From Naasia sp. SYSU D00948 (GTDB lineage Bacteria; Actinomycetota; Actinomycetes; Actinomycetales; Microbacteriaceae), in NCBI RefSeq assembly GCF_017916515.1, contig NZ_JAFMTA010000001.1, forward strand, positions 496,001 to 560,000: DNA of 64,000 bases, given 5' to 3'. A program made the position numbers and the translations under genes. Within the stretch, counting starts at the first letter, position 1. Every line of letters begins with the position of its first letter. The notes beneath the pieces were generated by a model. That model saw nothing but the letters and a program-made list of their open reading frames with translations. It was not told the origin of the DNA and did not search any database. Positions 24,001-30,946 of the stretch are shown one piece after another.

Positions 24001-24174
24001 CCATCCGGACGCCACGCGGGCCGCGACGAGCTCCACCATCGCGGTGGTCTTGCCGGAGCCGGGCGGACCGACCACCACGCCGCTCTCGTCGTCGCCGAGC
24101 CCCAGCACCGCCTGCTGTGCCTCGTCGAGCTCGACCCCCTCGAGCTGCTCGATCGTCGCTGCGTGCCCTCCCAC
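21070..24174 (-). CDS. adnA: AdnA-like helicase-nuclease subunit
   Basis: This 1034-residue first subunit of AdnAB has a UvrD-like domain plus a C-terminal RecB-type nuclease. Walker A is VVVGPPGSGKTT (K42). The Walker B/DExx region reads LVLLDDAQEL, with Asp where the catalytic Glu is expected. Motif III, GDPDIASTGFRGG, lacks the usual Gln. This agrees with the view that AdnA is the weaker motor. The nuclease retains LHAAMEKL, the acidic DR segment, VIVDLKTGRRW and QLGMYQLAA, so both nuclease sites look active. No Fe-S cysteine set is seen. The GTG at 24174 lies 7 nt after TACCGT, suggesting a leaderless mRNA. Confidence 0.94.
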   Translation of the reverse strand: MGGHAATIEQLEGVELDEAQQAVLGLGDDESGVVVGPPGSGKTTAMVELVAARVASGWRPSEILVLSPARQAASALRDRIALRLGVPTGGPVARTAASVAFEIVREDAARRGDVPPRLLTGAEQDSIIAALLEGHAESGEGPDWPEGLDADVRRLPAFRTELRELMARTTEANLSPADLAGLGRRSGIPEWEAAARFADEYQRVVDSFRSSSYDSGELLAEATALVRSGVATLRPRLVLLDDAQELGSGTAELVAAWVGRGTSVVAFGDPDIASTGFRGGRADLLSRLGETLGLPSLPVLQLTADHRAHPDLRSVTARVTARIGAAGFGTHRARRPEEREDPVEEPRVLRIDASGRPEEIARLASRLRELHVQQDVPWSRMAVVVRSGRLVPSFARGLAVAEVPTRTSLAARPLREEWAARHLVDAVAVAVGALPFDAPTLAGLLLGPLGGLDPVCLRRLRLALRHEELAGGGARSAEELLVEAMSAPGRFSTIDAAPARRAGSLAETLSRVRDAHAAGGSIEELLWLVWERSGLARTWGAQAQGTGVLADEANRHLDSAVALFTAAQRFVERSPGQPATDFLAEVLGADLPEDTLAPRSRQDSVLVCAPTGVLGAEFDVVAVSALQDGVWPNLRLRGTLLHPGKLADALDGIPSEDVDARKLVLDDELRMFALAVSRARTHLVLTCVSNVDEQPSSLLRLLPDIPPERGGERLPLTLRGLVGALRRTLSSDPSSAGASALARLRDEAVPGADPDSWYGVLPPSTQRPLADLEDPEVRVSVSPSKLATVEKSPLGWFVDVMAATPSGFAASIGTVLHAAMEKLSTTPGADLSAQAVMAAVDERWNEFSFESPWLEEYERRRTGRLAEGLADYLAAFERDGHRLLGAESEFEFEVDRALVRGTIDRVELTADGAVVIVDLKTGRRWPAKDELPGHAQLGMYQLAAASGALPAIPADGVGGGAKLLFVADGVGGRLFREAAQEPLTDEALEEFRCRVRAAAETMAGTLFPGVDGLDERDPYARYAYRIHLVPAVSA

Positions 24175-24181
24175 GGCGCCA

Positions 24182-24187
24182 ACGGTA
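24182..24187 (-). promoter_or_regulatory. -10 box giving a leaderless adnAB transcript
   Basis: TACCGT on the minus strand is followed by 7 nt and the adnA GTG at 24174. No good -35 is visible. Confidence 0.45.
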
Positions 24188-24237
24188 ACCCGGTGCGCCG
24201 ACAGAGAACGGGCGACGGGCCCGGGAACGGCCTGCCG

Positions 24238-24243
24238 TAGGCT
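24238..24243 (+). promoter_or_regulatory. Possible -10 box of the DUF3107 gene
   Basis: TAGGCT is followed by a short leader containing the palindrome CCGAACGTTCGG (24248-24259) and the ribosome site CAGGAAGG before the GTG at 24276. Confidence 0.45.
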
Positions 24244-24275
24244 CTTCCCGAACGTTCGGCGTCAGGAAGGTCCCC

Positions 24276-24500
24276 GTGGAGATTCGCATCGGCATCGTCA
24301 ACAGCGCACGTGAGCTGAGCTTCGAGACGAACCAGCCCGCGGCCGAGATCGAGAAGACGGTCTCCGAGGCGCTCGAGAGCGAGGCGAAGGTCATCCGCCT
24401 CGCGGACGACGCCGGCAAGGTCTACCTCGTGCCGTCGGCGACGCTCGCCTACATCGAGGTCGGTTCGGAGAAGACCCGCCGCGTCGGCTTCGTCGCCTGA
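24276..24500 (+). CDS. DUF3107 family protein
   Basis: This is a 74-residue actinobacterial protein (MEIRIGIVNSARELSFET, then TVSEALES and a C-terminal GFVA). It is soluble, acidic and without cysteines; no molecular function is established. The GTG start at 24276 follows CAGGAAGG. It is probably cotranscribed with the small membrane protein 8 bp downstream. Homologues lie near the same ferritin-like and DEAD-box genes in mycobacteria (recalled). Confidence 0.92.
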   Translation: MEIRIGIVNSARELSFETNQPAAEIEKTVSEALESEAKVIRLADDAGKVYLVPSATLAYIEVGSEKTRRVGFVA

Positions 24501-24507
24501 GGACGCG

Positions 24508-24825
24508 ATGGAGCTGCTCTTCGTCGTCCTCGGCGGACTGATCCTCGGCTTCGTCGCCCGCTACACCCTCCCCCGCCGCAGCACCAACGGCGTGCTTCTC
24601 GTGCCCGCGATCGGCGCGGCGTTCTCGGCGGCGCTCTGGGTGGCCCTGACCTGGGCCGGCCTCGCCTGGGACGCGGGCCTCATCTGGTGGATCACGCTCG
24701 TCGCGACGGCGGCGGTGTGCGCCGCGGCGGCGCTGCTGCTGGGACGCGCCCGCGAACGGCAGGACTCCGAGCGCCTCGCGGCCCTCACCCGTGCCCGAGC
24801 TCGCGCTCGCACGACCCGCTCCTAG
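24508..24825 (+). CDS. Small membrane protein of unknown function
   Basis: This 105-residue protein has three predicted hydrophobic segments: LLFVVLGGLILGFVA, LVPAIGAAFSAALWVALTWA and WWITLVATAAVCAAAALLL. A basic cytoplasmic tail (ARARARTTRS) follows. I do not recognise a family. It begins 8 bp after DUF3107 and is probably in the same operon. It ends in a convergent region filled by a palindromic repeat. Confidence 0.82.
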   Translation: MELLFVVLGGLILGFVARYTLPRRSTNGVLLVPAIGAAFSAALWVALTWAGLAWDAGLIWWITLVATAAVCAAAALLLGRARERQDSERLAALTRARARARTTRS

Positions 24826-24841
24826 CCCCCGGCGTCACTTC

Positions 24842-24922
24842 CGCTCAACAGGCAGGAACGGCCTCCAACAGCAAGATCGGGCCCGTTTTCGCCTGCTGAA
24901 GCCCTCTTTTGCCTGTTGAGCG
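24842..24922. repeat. CAGCAGGC-family nested palindrome, copy 2
   Basis: Perfect 13-bp outer arms, CGCTCAACAGGCA (24842-24854) and its complement (24910-24922), enclose a degenerate inner pair (CAACAGCA versus GCCTGCTG) around the palindrome CGGGCCCG. It ends 17 nt past the stop of the ferritin-like gene, between two convergent genes. Confidence 0.83.
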
Positions 24923-24939
24923 ACAGGGCGCCGGCGCGG

Positions 24940-25647
24940 TCAGGCGGTGAGGCCGAGCCGGTCCATCCGCCGCGTGTGCTCGGCCATGAGCTCGGTGAGC
25001 ACCGGCTCGATCCGATGCTCCGCGTTCGGCTGCGTCTGCGGCAGCGCCGAGCGGGCGACCAGCAGCGTGTCCCCGACGAGCCGGCGGCCCCACACCGCGA
25101 GGCGGGACCCGAGCTTCGGATTCTCGGCCATCGCATCCGCGAGCATGTCGACGATCGCCTCCGCGCCGTTCTCCCCTGCGATGACCGCCGACAGCTTGGC
25201 GCCGCCGTCCTCGATGCCCGCGGCGAGCCGGGAGAAGAAGTCGTCGAGCAGGCCCGACGTGAGGTAGATGCTCGCGAGCGCCTCGTACCAGTCGGCCCCG
25301 GCGACCATAACAGCGAAGGCGTCGATCGGCTCGCGGTACGGGGCCATGGCCTCCGCGGGCTCCACGCCGCGGCGCCTCAGCTCCGCGGTCAGCGCGCGGT
25401 GCTTGGCGAGCACGAGTCCCGCCGCGTTGGACAGCGCCTCCTTCGCGCGCAGGTCCGGGGCTGCGGATGCGGCTCGCGACAGCGCCTCGAACTCCGACAG
25501 CTCGAGATATGCCGCTTGGGCGATGACTTTGACCGGATCCGGTCGCAGCGCCTCGATGCTGACGCGGTCGATGGTCTGCGGCACCGCACGACCTCGTGGC
25601 CTCGATGACTCGGCGCCCGTGCCGTGTCGTCCGAACCAGGAGATCAC
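24940..25647 (-). CDS. Ferritin-like fold protein (MiaE_2 type)
   Basis: This 235-residue all-helical protein belongs to the ferritin-like/MiaE_2 family (AAYLELSEFEALSRAASAAPDLRAKEALS, then LVLAKHRALTAELRRRG). The Glu and His in these helices are candidates for a di-iron site, but I cannot confirm all ligands. The GTG at 25647 lies 7 nt after TAAGCT (25655-25660), supporting a leaderless start. A longer open frame upstream lacks family similarity. It is divergent from the DEAD-box helicase, an arrangement also recalled from mycobacteria. It has been annotated as a hydroxylase in relatives; the substrate is unknown. Confidence 0.88.
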   Translation of the reverse strand: MISWFGRHGTGAESSRPRGRAVPQTIDRVSIEALRPDPVKVIAQAAYLELSEFEALSRAASAAPDLRAKEALSNAAGLVLAKHRALTAELRRRGVEPAEAMAPYREPIDAFAVMVAGADWYEALASIYLTSGLLDDFFSRLAAGIEDGGAKLSAVIAGENGAEAIVDMLADAMAENPKLGSRLAVWGRRLVGDTLLVARSALPQTQPNAEHRIEPVLTELMAEHTRRMDRLGLTA

Positions 25648-25654
25648 ACGCCCC

Positions 25655-25660
25655 AGCTTA
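25655..25660 (-). promoter_or_regulatory. -10 box giving a leaderless ferritin-like transcript
   Basis: TAAGCT on the minus strand is followed by 7 nt and the GTG start at 25647. Confidence 0.48.
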
Positions 25661-25700
25661 GGGGGAGGCGCCGTCCGGCCCCCGCGGAAAGGGGACCGGC

Positions 25701-25762
25701 TAGGATGGGCGGATTCCGCGCAGACTCGCCGGAAGAGACGAGCGCCTAGAACCGACAGGCGC
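25701..25762 (+). promoter_or_regulatory. Promoter -10 and structured leader of the DEAD-box helicase gene
   Basis: The -10-like TAGGAT (25701-25706) implies a start near 25713 and a leader of about 78 nt. The leader contains a small hairpin, GCGCCT/AGGCGC (25742-25747 with 25757-25762). No ATG or GTG opens the helicase frame before 25791. Confidence 0.45.
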
Positions 25763-25790
25763 ACACACTACCGACAAGGCGCTCCGCTTC

Positions 25791-27224
25791 GTGACTTTCA
25801 CCGAACTCGGCGTCGACCAGGACATGGTCGACGCCCTCGCCACCAAGGCGATCACCGACCCCTTCCCCATCCAGACCCAGACCATCCCGCTGGCGCTCTC
25901 CGGTCAGGACATCATCGGCCAGGCCAAGACCGGCACCGGCAAGACCTTCGGCTTCGGCCTCCCCATCATCCAGCGTCTCGGCCCGGACCCCGCGCCCGGC
26001 GTGCAGGCGCTCGTCGTCGTCCCCACCCGCGAGCTCGCGGTGCAGGTGACCGAGGACCTCGAGCTCGCGACGTCCAACCGCCCGACGACCGTCGTCTCCA
26101 TCTACGGCGGCAAGGCGTACGAGGGCCAGATCGAGCAGCTGAAGGCGGGCGCGCAGATCGTCGTCGGCACCCCCGGCCGTCTCCTCGACCTCGCCGGCCA
26201 GCGGCTCCTCTCGCTGTCGAACGTCCGCGAGATGGTGCTCGACGAGGCCGACAAGATGCTCGACCTCGGCTTCCTGCCGGACATCGAGAAGCTCTTCGCG
26301 CAGACGCCACCGACGCGGCACACCATGCTGTTCTCGGCGACCATGCCGGGCGCGATCGTCGCGCTCGCCCGCCGCTTCATGAACCGGCCCGTCCACATCC
26401 GCGCGACGGACCCCGACGAGGGCCTCACGCAGGCGAACATCAAGCACCTGGTCTACCGGGCGCACGCGCTCGACAAGGACGAGGTCATCGCCCGCATCCT
26501 CCAGGCGGAGGGACGCGGCAAGACCGTGATCTTCACCCGCACCAAGCGCGCCGCGGCCAAGCTCGTCGAGGAGCTCACCGACCGCGGGTTCAAGGCCGCC
26601 GCGGTGCACGGCGACCTCAGCCAGGAGCAGCGCGAGCGCGCCATGGCGGCGTTCCGGGCCGGCAAGAAGGACGTCCTCATCGCGACGGACGTCGCCGCCC
26701 GCGGCATCGACGTCGACGACGTCACGCACGTCATCAACCACACGATCCCGGACGACGGCGAGGCCTACCTGCACCGTGTCGGCCGCACCGGACGAGCGGG
26801 CAAGACGGGCATCGCGGTCACGTTCGTCGACTGGGAGGACCTGCACAAGTGGTCCCTGATCAACCGGGCCCTCGAGTTCGGCCAGCCGGAGCCGGTGGAG
26901 ACGTACTCGTCCTCGCCGCACCTCTTCTCGGACCTCGACATCCCGCAGGGCACGAAGGGACGAGTGGTGGCGCCCCGCGCCGCCGCCCCCGTCACGGCGC
27001 CCGCAGCATCGGAGCCCACGGAGGGCGAGGCGACCGCTCCCGCGGAGAAGACCGCCCGCTCCCGGAGCCGGCGCCGCACCCGCAGCGGCGGCGCGACGCA
27101 GTCGAGCGGCCCGCAGCAGCAGGCCCACGCGGAGCACGCTCCGGGCTCGGGAGCGCACGACGGATCGGGGCCGCAGCGACGCCGCCGGCGACGCGGCGGG
27201 TCCCGCCCCACGCCCTCCGCCTGA
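25791..27224 (+). CDS. DEAD-box RNA helicase (RhlE/CsdA type)
   Basis: This is a 477-residue ATP-dependent RNA helicase. Motifs in order: the Q motif with PFPIQTQTIP, Walker A AKTGTGKT, PTRELAVQV, TPGRLLDL, VLDEADKMLD, SATMP, then domain 2 with VIFTRTKR, ATDVAARGIDVDDV and HRVGRTGRAG. After the core comes an alanine-rich linker and a basic tail (RSRSRRRTR, then QRRRRRRGG) likely to bind RNA. It should act in RNA unwinding during ribosome assembly or decay. GTG 25791 is the only sensible start and has little ribosome-site character. The GH2 gene follows 28 bp later. Confidence 0.95.
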   Translation: MTFTELGVDQDMVDALATKAITDPFPIQTQTIPLALSGQDIIGQAKTGTGKTFGFGLPIIQRLGPDPAPGVQALVVVPTRELAVQVTEDLELATSNRPTTVVSIYGGKAYEGQIEQLKAGAQIVVGTPGRLLDLAGQRLLSLSNVREMVLDEADKMLDLGFLPDIEKLFAQTPPTRHTMLFSATMPGAIVALARRFMNRPVHIRATDPDEGLTQANIKHLVYRAHALDKDEVIARILQAEGRGKTVIFTRTKRAAAKLVEELTDRGFKAAAVHGDLSQEQRERAMAAFRAGKKDVLIATDVAARGIDVDDVTHVINHTIPDDGEAYLHRVGRTGRAGKTGIAVTFVDWEDLHKWSLINRALEFGQPEPVETYSSSPHLFSDLDIPQGTKGRVVAPRAAAPVTAPAASEPTEGEATAPAEKTARSRSRRRTRSGGATQSSGPQQQAHAEHAPGSGAHDGSGPQRRRRRRGGSRPTPSA

Positions 27225-27252
27225 CCCGCGGACTGCCCCTCAGGGAACGGAC

Positions 27253-29112
27253 ATGGACAGCCCCGATCATCCCCGTCCCGAGCATCCGCGGCCGCAGTTC
27301 GTCCGCGACCGCTGGCTGAGCCTCAACGGCTGGTGGGAGTTCCAGCTCGACCAGGGTGACTCGGGGCTCGAGCGCGGCCTCGCGGGCCGGGAGCTGGACG
27401 ACCGCATCCTGGTGCCGTTCGCGCCCGAGTCGGAGGCGTCCGGCGTCGGCAACACGGACTACCTGCAGGCGGTCTGGTACCGGCGCACCGCTCGCGTGCC
27501 GGACGACTGGACCGGCCGCGTCCTCCTGCACTTCGGGGCGGTCGACTACGACGCGACCGTCTGGATCGACGGCGTCGAGGCGGGCCGCCATCGCGGCGGG
27601 TTCAGCTCCTTCACCCTCGACCTCGGGCACCGGGAGCCGGGGACCCTCCTCACGATCACCGTGCGGGCGCGCGACCTGCGGGATCAGCCGCAGGCGCGCG
27701 GCAAGCAGGCCCGGCAGTTCCTCAACAACCTCGCCTACTACACGAGGACGACGGGCATCTGGCAGTCCGTGTGGCTCGAGTCGGTGCCGAGCACGTACCT
27801 CAAGCGCGTCGCGATCACGCCCCGGGTGGCGGACGGCGTCCTCGCCCTCCGCGCGACCGTGAACAGGAACCTCGCGGGCTCGCGCTTCCGGGCGACGGTG
27901 CTCGCCGAGGGGCGCCCCGTCGCGGAGGCCGAGACGCGCGCCGACCTCGACCTCTCCCCCGGCGTCGAGGTCGCGCTCCCCGCCGAGTCCGTGCGGCTGT
28001 GGTCCCCGGAGGACCCGTACCTGTACGACGTCCTCCTCGAGCTCCTCGACGCGGACGGCGACACGATCGACAGCGTCCGCAGCTACGCCGGGATGCGGTC
28101 GATCGCGATCGACGGTCAGGCGCTGCTCCTCAACGGCCGACCCGTCTTCCAGCGTCTCGTGCTGGACCAGGGCTACTGGCCGGACACCCTCATGACCGCG
28201 CCCTCGGACGCCGCGCTTCGGCAGGACATCGAGCTCGCGCAGGAGGCCGGGTTCAACGGCGCACGCCTGCATCAGAAGGTGTTCGAGGAGCGGTACCTGT
28301 ACCACGCCGACCGGGCGGGATTCCTCGTGTGGGGCGAGTACGGCGACTGGGGGATCAACGCGCTCGGCCCGACCGGCAACAACCAGCAGCCCACGGCGGC
28401 GTTCGTCGGTGAGTGGCTCGAGGTGGTCGCGCGGGACGTCAGCCATCCGTCGATCATCGGCTGGTGCCCGCTCAACGAGACGCACCAGCAGCTGCACGAC
28501 CGCACGACGGCGCTCGACGACGTCACCCACGCGATGTTCCTCGCGACGAAGCTCGCCGATCCGTCCCGCCCCGTCATCGACGCGTCCGGCTACGCGCACC
28601 GCGAGCCTACGGACGTCTACGACTCGCACTCCTACACGCAGGCGCCGGCGGAGTTCGCGCTGCAGCAGCAGGGCCTCGCGGACGGCAACCCGTACGTGAA
28701 CCGCGGCGCCGACGGCGAGTGGTCGCAGCCGTACGCGGGACAGCCGTACTTCGTCTCGGAGTTCGGCGGGATCTGGTGGAACCCCGAGCGCGCCGCCGAG
28801 GGCGAGGCGGGGTCGGACGTCCTCGACTCCTGGGGCTACGGGCAGCGCGTGCGGAACCTCGAGGAGTTCTACGAGCGCTTCGAGGGCCTGGCCCGGGTGA
28901 TGCTCGAGAACCCGCTGATGTTCGGCTACTGCTACACCCAGCTGACGGACGTGTTCCAGGAGGAGAACGGCATCTACCGCTTCGACCGGTCGCGGAAGCT
29001 CGACGTCGAGCGGATCCGCCGGATCCAGCAGGTCGAGGCGGCGTACGAGCGGGAGACGCCCGGAACGGCGGCCCCCGATCTCGGCTACGCGGGCCGGGTG
29101 ACCGGCGCGTAG
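27253..29112 (+). CDS. Glycoside hydrolase family 2 protein (beta-galactosidase/glucuronidase-like)
   Basis: This is a 619-residue GH2 enzyme. A jelly-roll sugar-binding domain (WLSLNGWWEFQLD, then VWIDGVEAGRHRGGF), an Ig-like middle domain and a TIM-barrel catalytic domain follow in order. The acid/base is the Glu of WCPLNETHQ (E409) and the nucleophile the Glu of YFVSEFGG (E503), assigned by motif. It is shorter than LacZ and has no signal peptide, so it would act inside the cell on imported oligosaccharides or glucuronides. Substrate specificity cannot be read from sequence. Its last 28 bases overlap the 3' end of the convergent PHP gene. Confidence 0.93.
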   Translation: MDSPDHPRPEHPRPQFVRDRWLSLNGWWEFQLDQGDSGLERGLAGRELDDRILVPFAPESEASGVGNTDYLQAVWYRRTARVPDDWTGRVLLHFGAVDYDATVWIDGVEAGRHRGGFSSFTLDLGHREPGTLLTITVRARDLRDQPQARGKQARQFLNNLAYYTRTTGIWQSVWLESVPSTYLKRVAITPRVADGVLALRATVNRNLAGSRFRATVLAEGRPVAEAETRADLDLSPGVEVALPAESVRLWSPEDPYLYDVLLELLDADGDTIDSVRSYAGMRSIAIDGQALLLNGRPVFQRLVLDQGYWPDTLMTAPSDAALRQDIELAQEAGFNGARLHQKVFEERYLYHADRAGFLVWGEYGDWGINALGPTGNNQQPTAAFVGEWLEVVARDVSHPSIIGWCPLNETHQQLHDRTTALDDVTHAMFLATKLADPSRPVIDASGYAHREPTDVYDSHSYTQAPAEFALQQQGLADGNPYVNRGADGEWSQPYAGQPYFVSEFGGIWWNPERAAEGEAGSDVLDSWGYGQRVRNLEEFYERFEGLARVMLENPLMFGYCYTQLTDVFQEENGIYRFDRSRKLDVERIRRIQQVEAAYERETPGTAAPDLGYAGRVTGA

Positions 29113-29945
29113 CCCGTCGCGGCGGCGACCAGCCGCTCCACGACCTCGGGCGCCGTCGTGTTCTCGCCGAGCCGGTTCGGCTTGCCCGCGCCGTGGTAGT
29201 CGCTCGACCCGGTGACGGCGAGGTCGTACTTCTGCGCCAGCTCGAGGAGGCGGCGGGCGCCATTCGGACTGTTGTCCCGGTGGTGCACCTCGACCCCGAA
29301 GAGGCCGGCGTCGATGAGCCGGCGGAGGTAGTCCTCCGGCAGGATGCGGTCGGTGCTCACCCCGGGATGGGCGAGGACCGGGACACCGCCGGCGGCGACG
29401 ATGAGCCGGATGCCCTCCAGGGGCTCGGGCGCGTAGTGCGGCTCGTAGTACCCCGCACGCCAGTGCAGGATGGTCGCGAACGCCTCGCCGCGGTCCCGGA
29501 CGTGCCCCTTCGCGACGAGCGCGTCCGCGATGTGCGGCCTGCCCACGGTTCCGCCGGGCGTGGTCTGCGCGACGACGTCGTCCCACTCGAGCTCGTAGTC
29601 GTGCCCGATGCGAGTCACCATCGTCTCGGCACGTGTGACGCGATCGCGGCGGATGCGCTCCGTCTCGGCGAGGATCCCCGCATCGGTGGGATCGAACAGG
29701 TACCCGAGCACGTGCACGCTCGCCCAGCCGTGCCGCGTGCTGAGCTCCATCCCGGGGAGCAGCGCGACTCCGTGCCGCAGGGCGGCGGTCCGCGCGTCCT
29801 GCCAGCCGGCCGTCGAGTCGTGGTCCGTGAGCGCGATCCCGTCGAGGCCGGCCGCGGCCGCGGCGGCGACGAGCTCGCCGGGGGTCTCGGTTCCGTCGGA
29901 GACGCTGGAGTGCGTGTGCAGATCGAACCGCCCGCGCACACCCAT
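29085..29945 (-). CDS. PHP domain phosphoesterase
   Basis: This 286-residue PHP-domain protein is of the type that removes phosphate from nucleoside 3',5'-bisphosphates or RNA ends (TrpH/RNase AM-like). Metal-binding motifs are DLHTHSSVSDG, ALTDHDS, the His-rich centre (EPHYAPEPLEGI, VLAHPGVS) and SSDYHGAGK. It is cytoplasmic. The ATG at 29945 is 6 nt after TAGCAT, giving a leaderless start. It overlaps the convergent GH2 gene by 28 bp. Confidence 0.91.
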   Translation of the reverse strand: MGVRGRFDLHTHSSVSDGTETPGELVAAAAAAGLDGIALTDHDSTAGWQDARTAALRHGVALLPGMELSTRHGWASVHVLGYLFDPTDAGILAETERIRRDRVTRAETMVTRIGHDYELEWDDVVAQTTPGGTVGRPHIADALVAKGHVRDRGEAFATILHWRAGYYEPHYAPEPLEGIRLIVAAGGVPVLAHPGVSTDRILPEDYLRRLIDAGLFGVEVHHRDNSPNGARRLLELAQKYDLAVTGSSDYHGAGKPNRLGENTTAPEVVERLVAAATGYAPVTRPA

Positions 29946-29951
29946 GGACCC

Positions 29952-29957
29952 ATGCTA
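29952..29957 (-). promoter_or_regulatory. -10 box giving a leaderless PHP transcript
   Basis: TAGCAT on the minus strand is followed by 6 nt and the ATG at 29945. Confidence 0.5.
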
Positions 29958-30037
29958 GGACCGGTTCTTCAGGCGGCGTGGCGTCGGGCCCCCTCTCCGG
30001 AGGAGCATTCCCGTGACGGCATCGGAAGGAGGGGTGC

Positions 30038-30901
30038 ATGCCGGATTACGGAGCCGACCTGCGGTTCGGCGCCTTCCTCACCCCGTCGGCCGCGGACCCC
30101 GAGGGGACCGTGGCACTGGCCGTCGCGACCGAGCGCGCGGGGCTCGATCTCGTCACGTTCCAGGACCACCCGTATCAGCCGCGGTTCCTCGACGCCTGGA
30201 CGCTGCTGTCGTATGTCGCCGCCCGGACCACGACCGTGGGGCTCTCGGCGAACGTGCACAGTCTGCCCCTGCGGCCGCCCGCGGTCCTCGCCCGCGCGGC
30301 GGCCTCCCTCGACCGCCTCAGCGGAGGCCGGGTCGCGCTGGGACTCGGCGCCGGCGCCTTCTGGGACGCCATCGCGGCGATGGGCGGCGAGCGCCGCTCC
30401 CCCGGCGAGGCGGTCCAGGCGCTCGAGGAGGCCGTCCTGCTCATCCGGGACCTCTGGAACACCGACGAGCGCGGCGGGGTGTTCCGCGACGGGCGGTTCT
30501 ACCGGGCGCACGGCGCGAAGCGGGGCCCGCGGCCGGCGCACGAGATCCCGATCTGGATCGGCGCGCTGCGACCTCGGATGCTGCGCCTCATCGGGCGGAT
30601 GGGCGACGGCTGGCTGCCGTCGCTGGCCCGACTCGACTCGCTCGACGACCTCCGGACCGGCAACCGGATCATCGACGAGGCGGCCGTCGAGTCCGGACGC
30701 GACCCGGCGGCCATCCGGCGTCTGCTCAATGTCCCGGCCGAGGTCGCAGACGTCGACTCCATGGTCAGCCTCGCGCTCGAGTACGGCATCTCCACCCTCA
30801 TCGTGGCGACCGACGACGAGGACACGATCCGGCGGTTCGGCGAGGAGCTCGCCCCCGCCGTCCGCGCAGCCGTGGCGGCGGAGCGGCGTCGGGCCCGCTA
30901 G
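30038..30901 (+). CDS. LLM-class flavin-dependent oxidoreductase
   Basis: This 287-residue luciferase-like protein (bacterial luciferase and F420-dependent reductase superfamily) has a TIM barrel that uses FMN or F420. Typical segments are GLDLVTFQDHPYQPRF, TTVGLSANVHSLPLRPPAVLARAAASLD, GRVALGLGAGAFWDAI and IPIWIGALRPRML. Which cofactor it uses is not decidable by eye. The start at 30038 follows GGAAGGAGGGG. It is followed after 45 bp by an EEP-family gene with its own -10 box. Confidence 0.9.
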   Translation: MPDYGADLRFGAFLTPSAADPEGTVALAVATERAGLDLVTFQDHPYQPRFLDAWTLLSYVAARTTTVGLSANVHSLPLRPPAVLARAAASLDRLSGGRVALGLGAGAFWDAIAAMGGERRSPGEAVQALEEAVLLIRDLWNTDERGGVFRDGRFYRAHGAKRGPRPAHEIPIWIGALRPRMLRLIGRMGDGWLPSLARLDSLDDLRTGNRIIDEAAVESGRDPAAIRRLLNVPAEVADVDSMVSLALEYGISTLIVATDDEDTIRRFGEELAPAVRAAVAAERRRAR

Positions 30902-30934
30902 CGGCGCCTCCGCGGGAGGGCGCACCCCCTCGGC

Positions 30935-30940
30935 TACGGT
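30935..30940 (+). promoter_or_regulatory. -10 box giving a leaderless EEP-hydrolase transcript
   Basis: TACGGT is followed by 6 nt and the GTG at 30947. Confidence 0.48.
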
Positions 30941-30946
30941 GAGGCG

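Noticed and set aside
24248-24259. CCGAACGTTCGG as a LexA/SOS box near adnA
   Set aside because: Actinobacterial LexA boxes have GAAC and GTTC separated by four bases; here they abut. It remains only a short palindrome in the DUF3107 leader.
17906-24418. A single 2170-codon open frame spanning adnB and running on through adnA
   Set aside because: The upstream part is an out-of-frame reading of adnA made possible by high GC. The family N-terminus and the ATGA overlap place the AdnB start at 21073.
26992-30039. A 1015-codon minus-strand open frame across the GH2 gene
   Set aside because: No recognisable domain; it covers GH2, the PHP gene in another frame and part of the helicase, all with strong family evidence.
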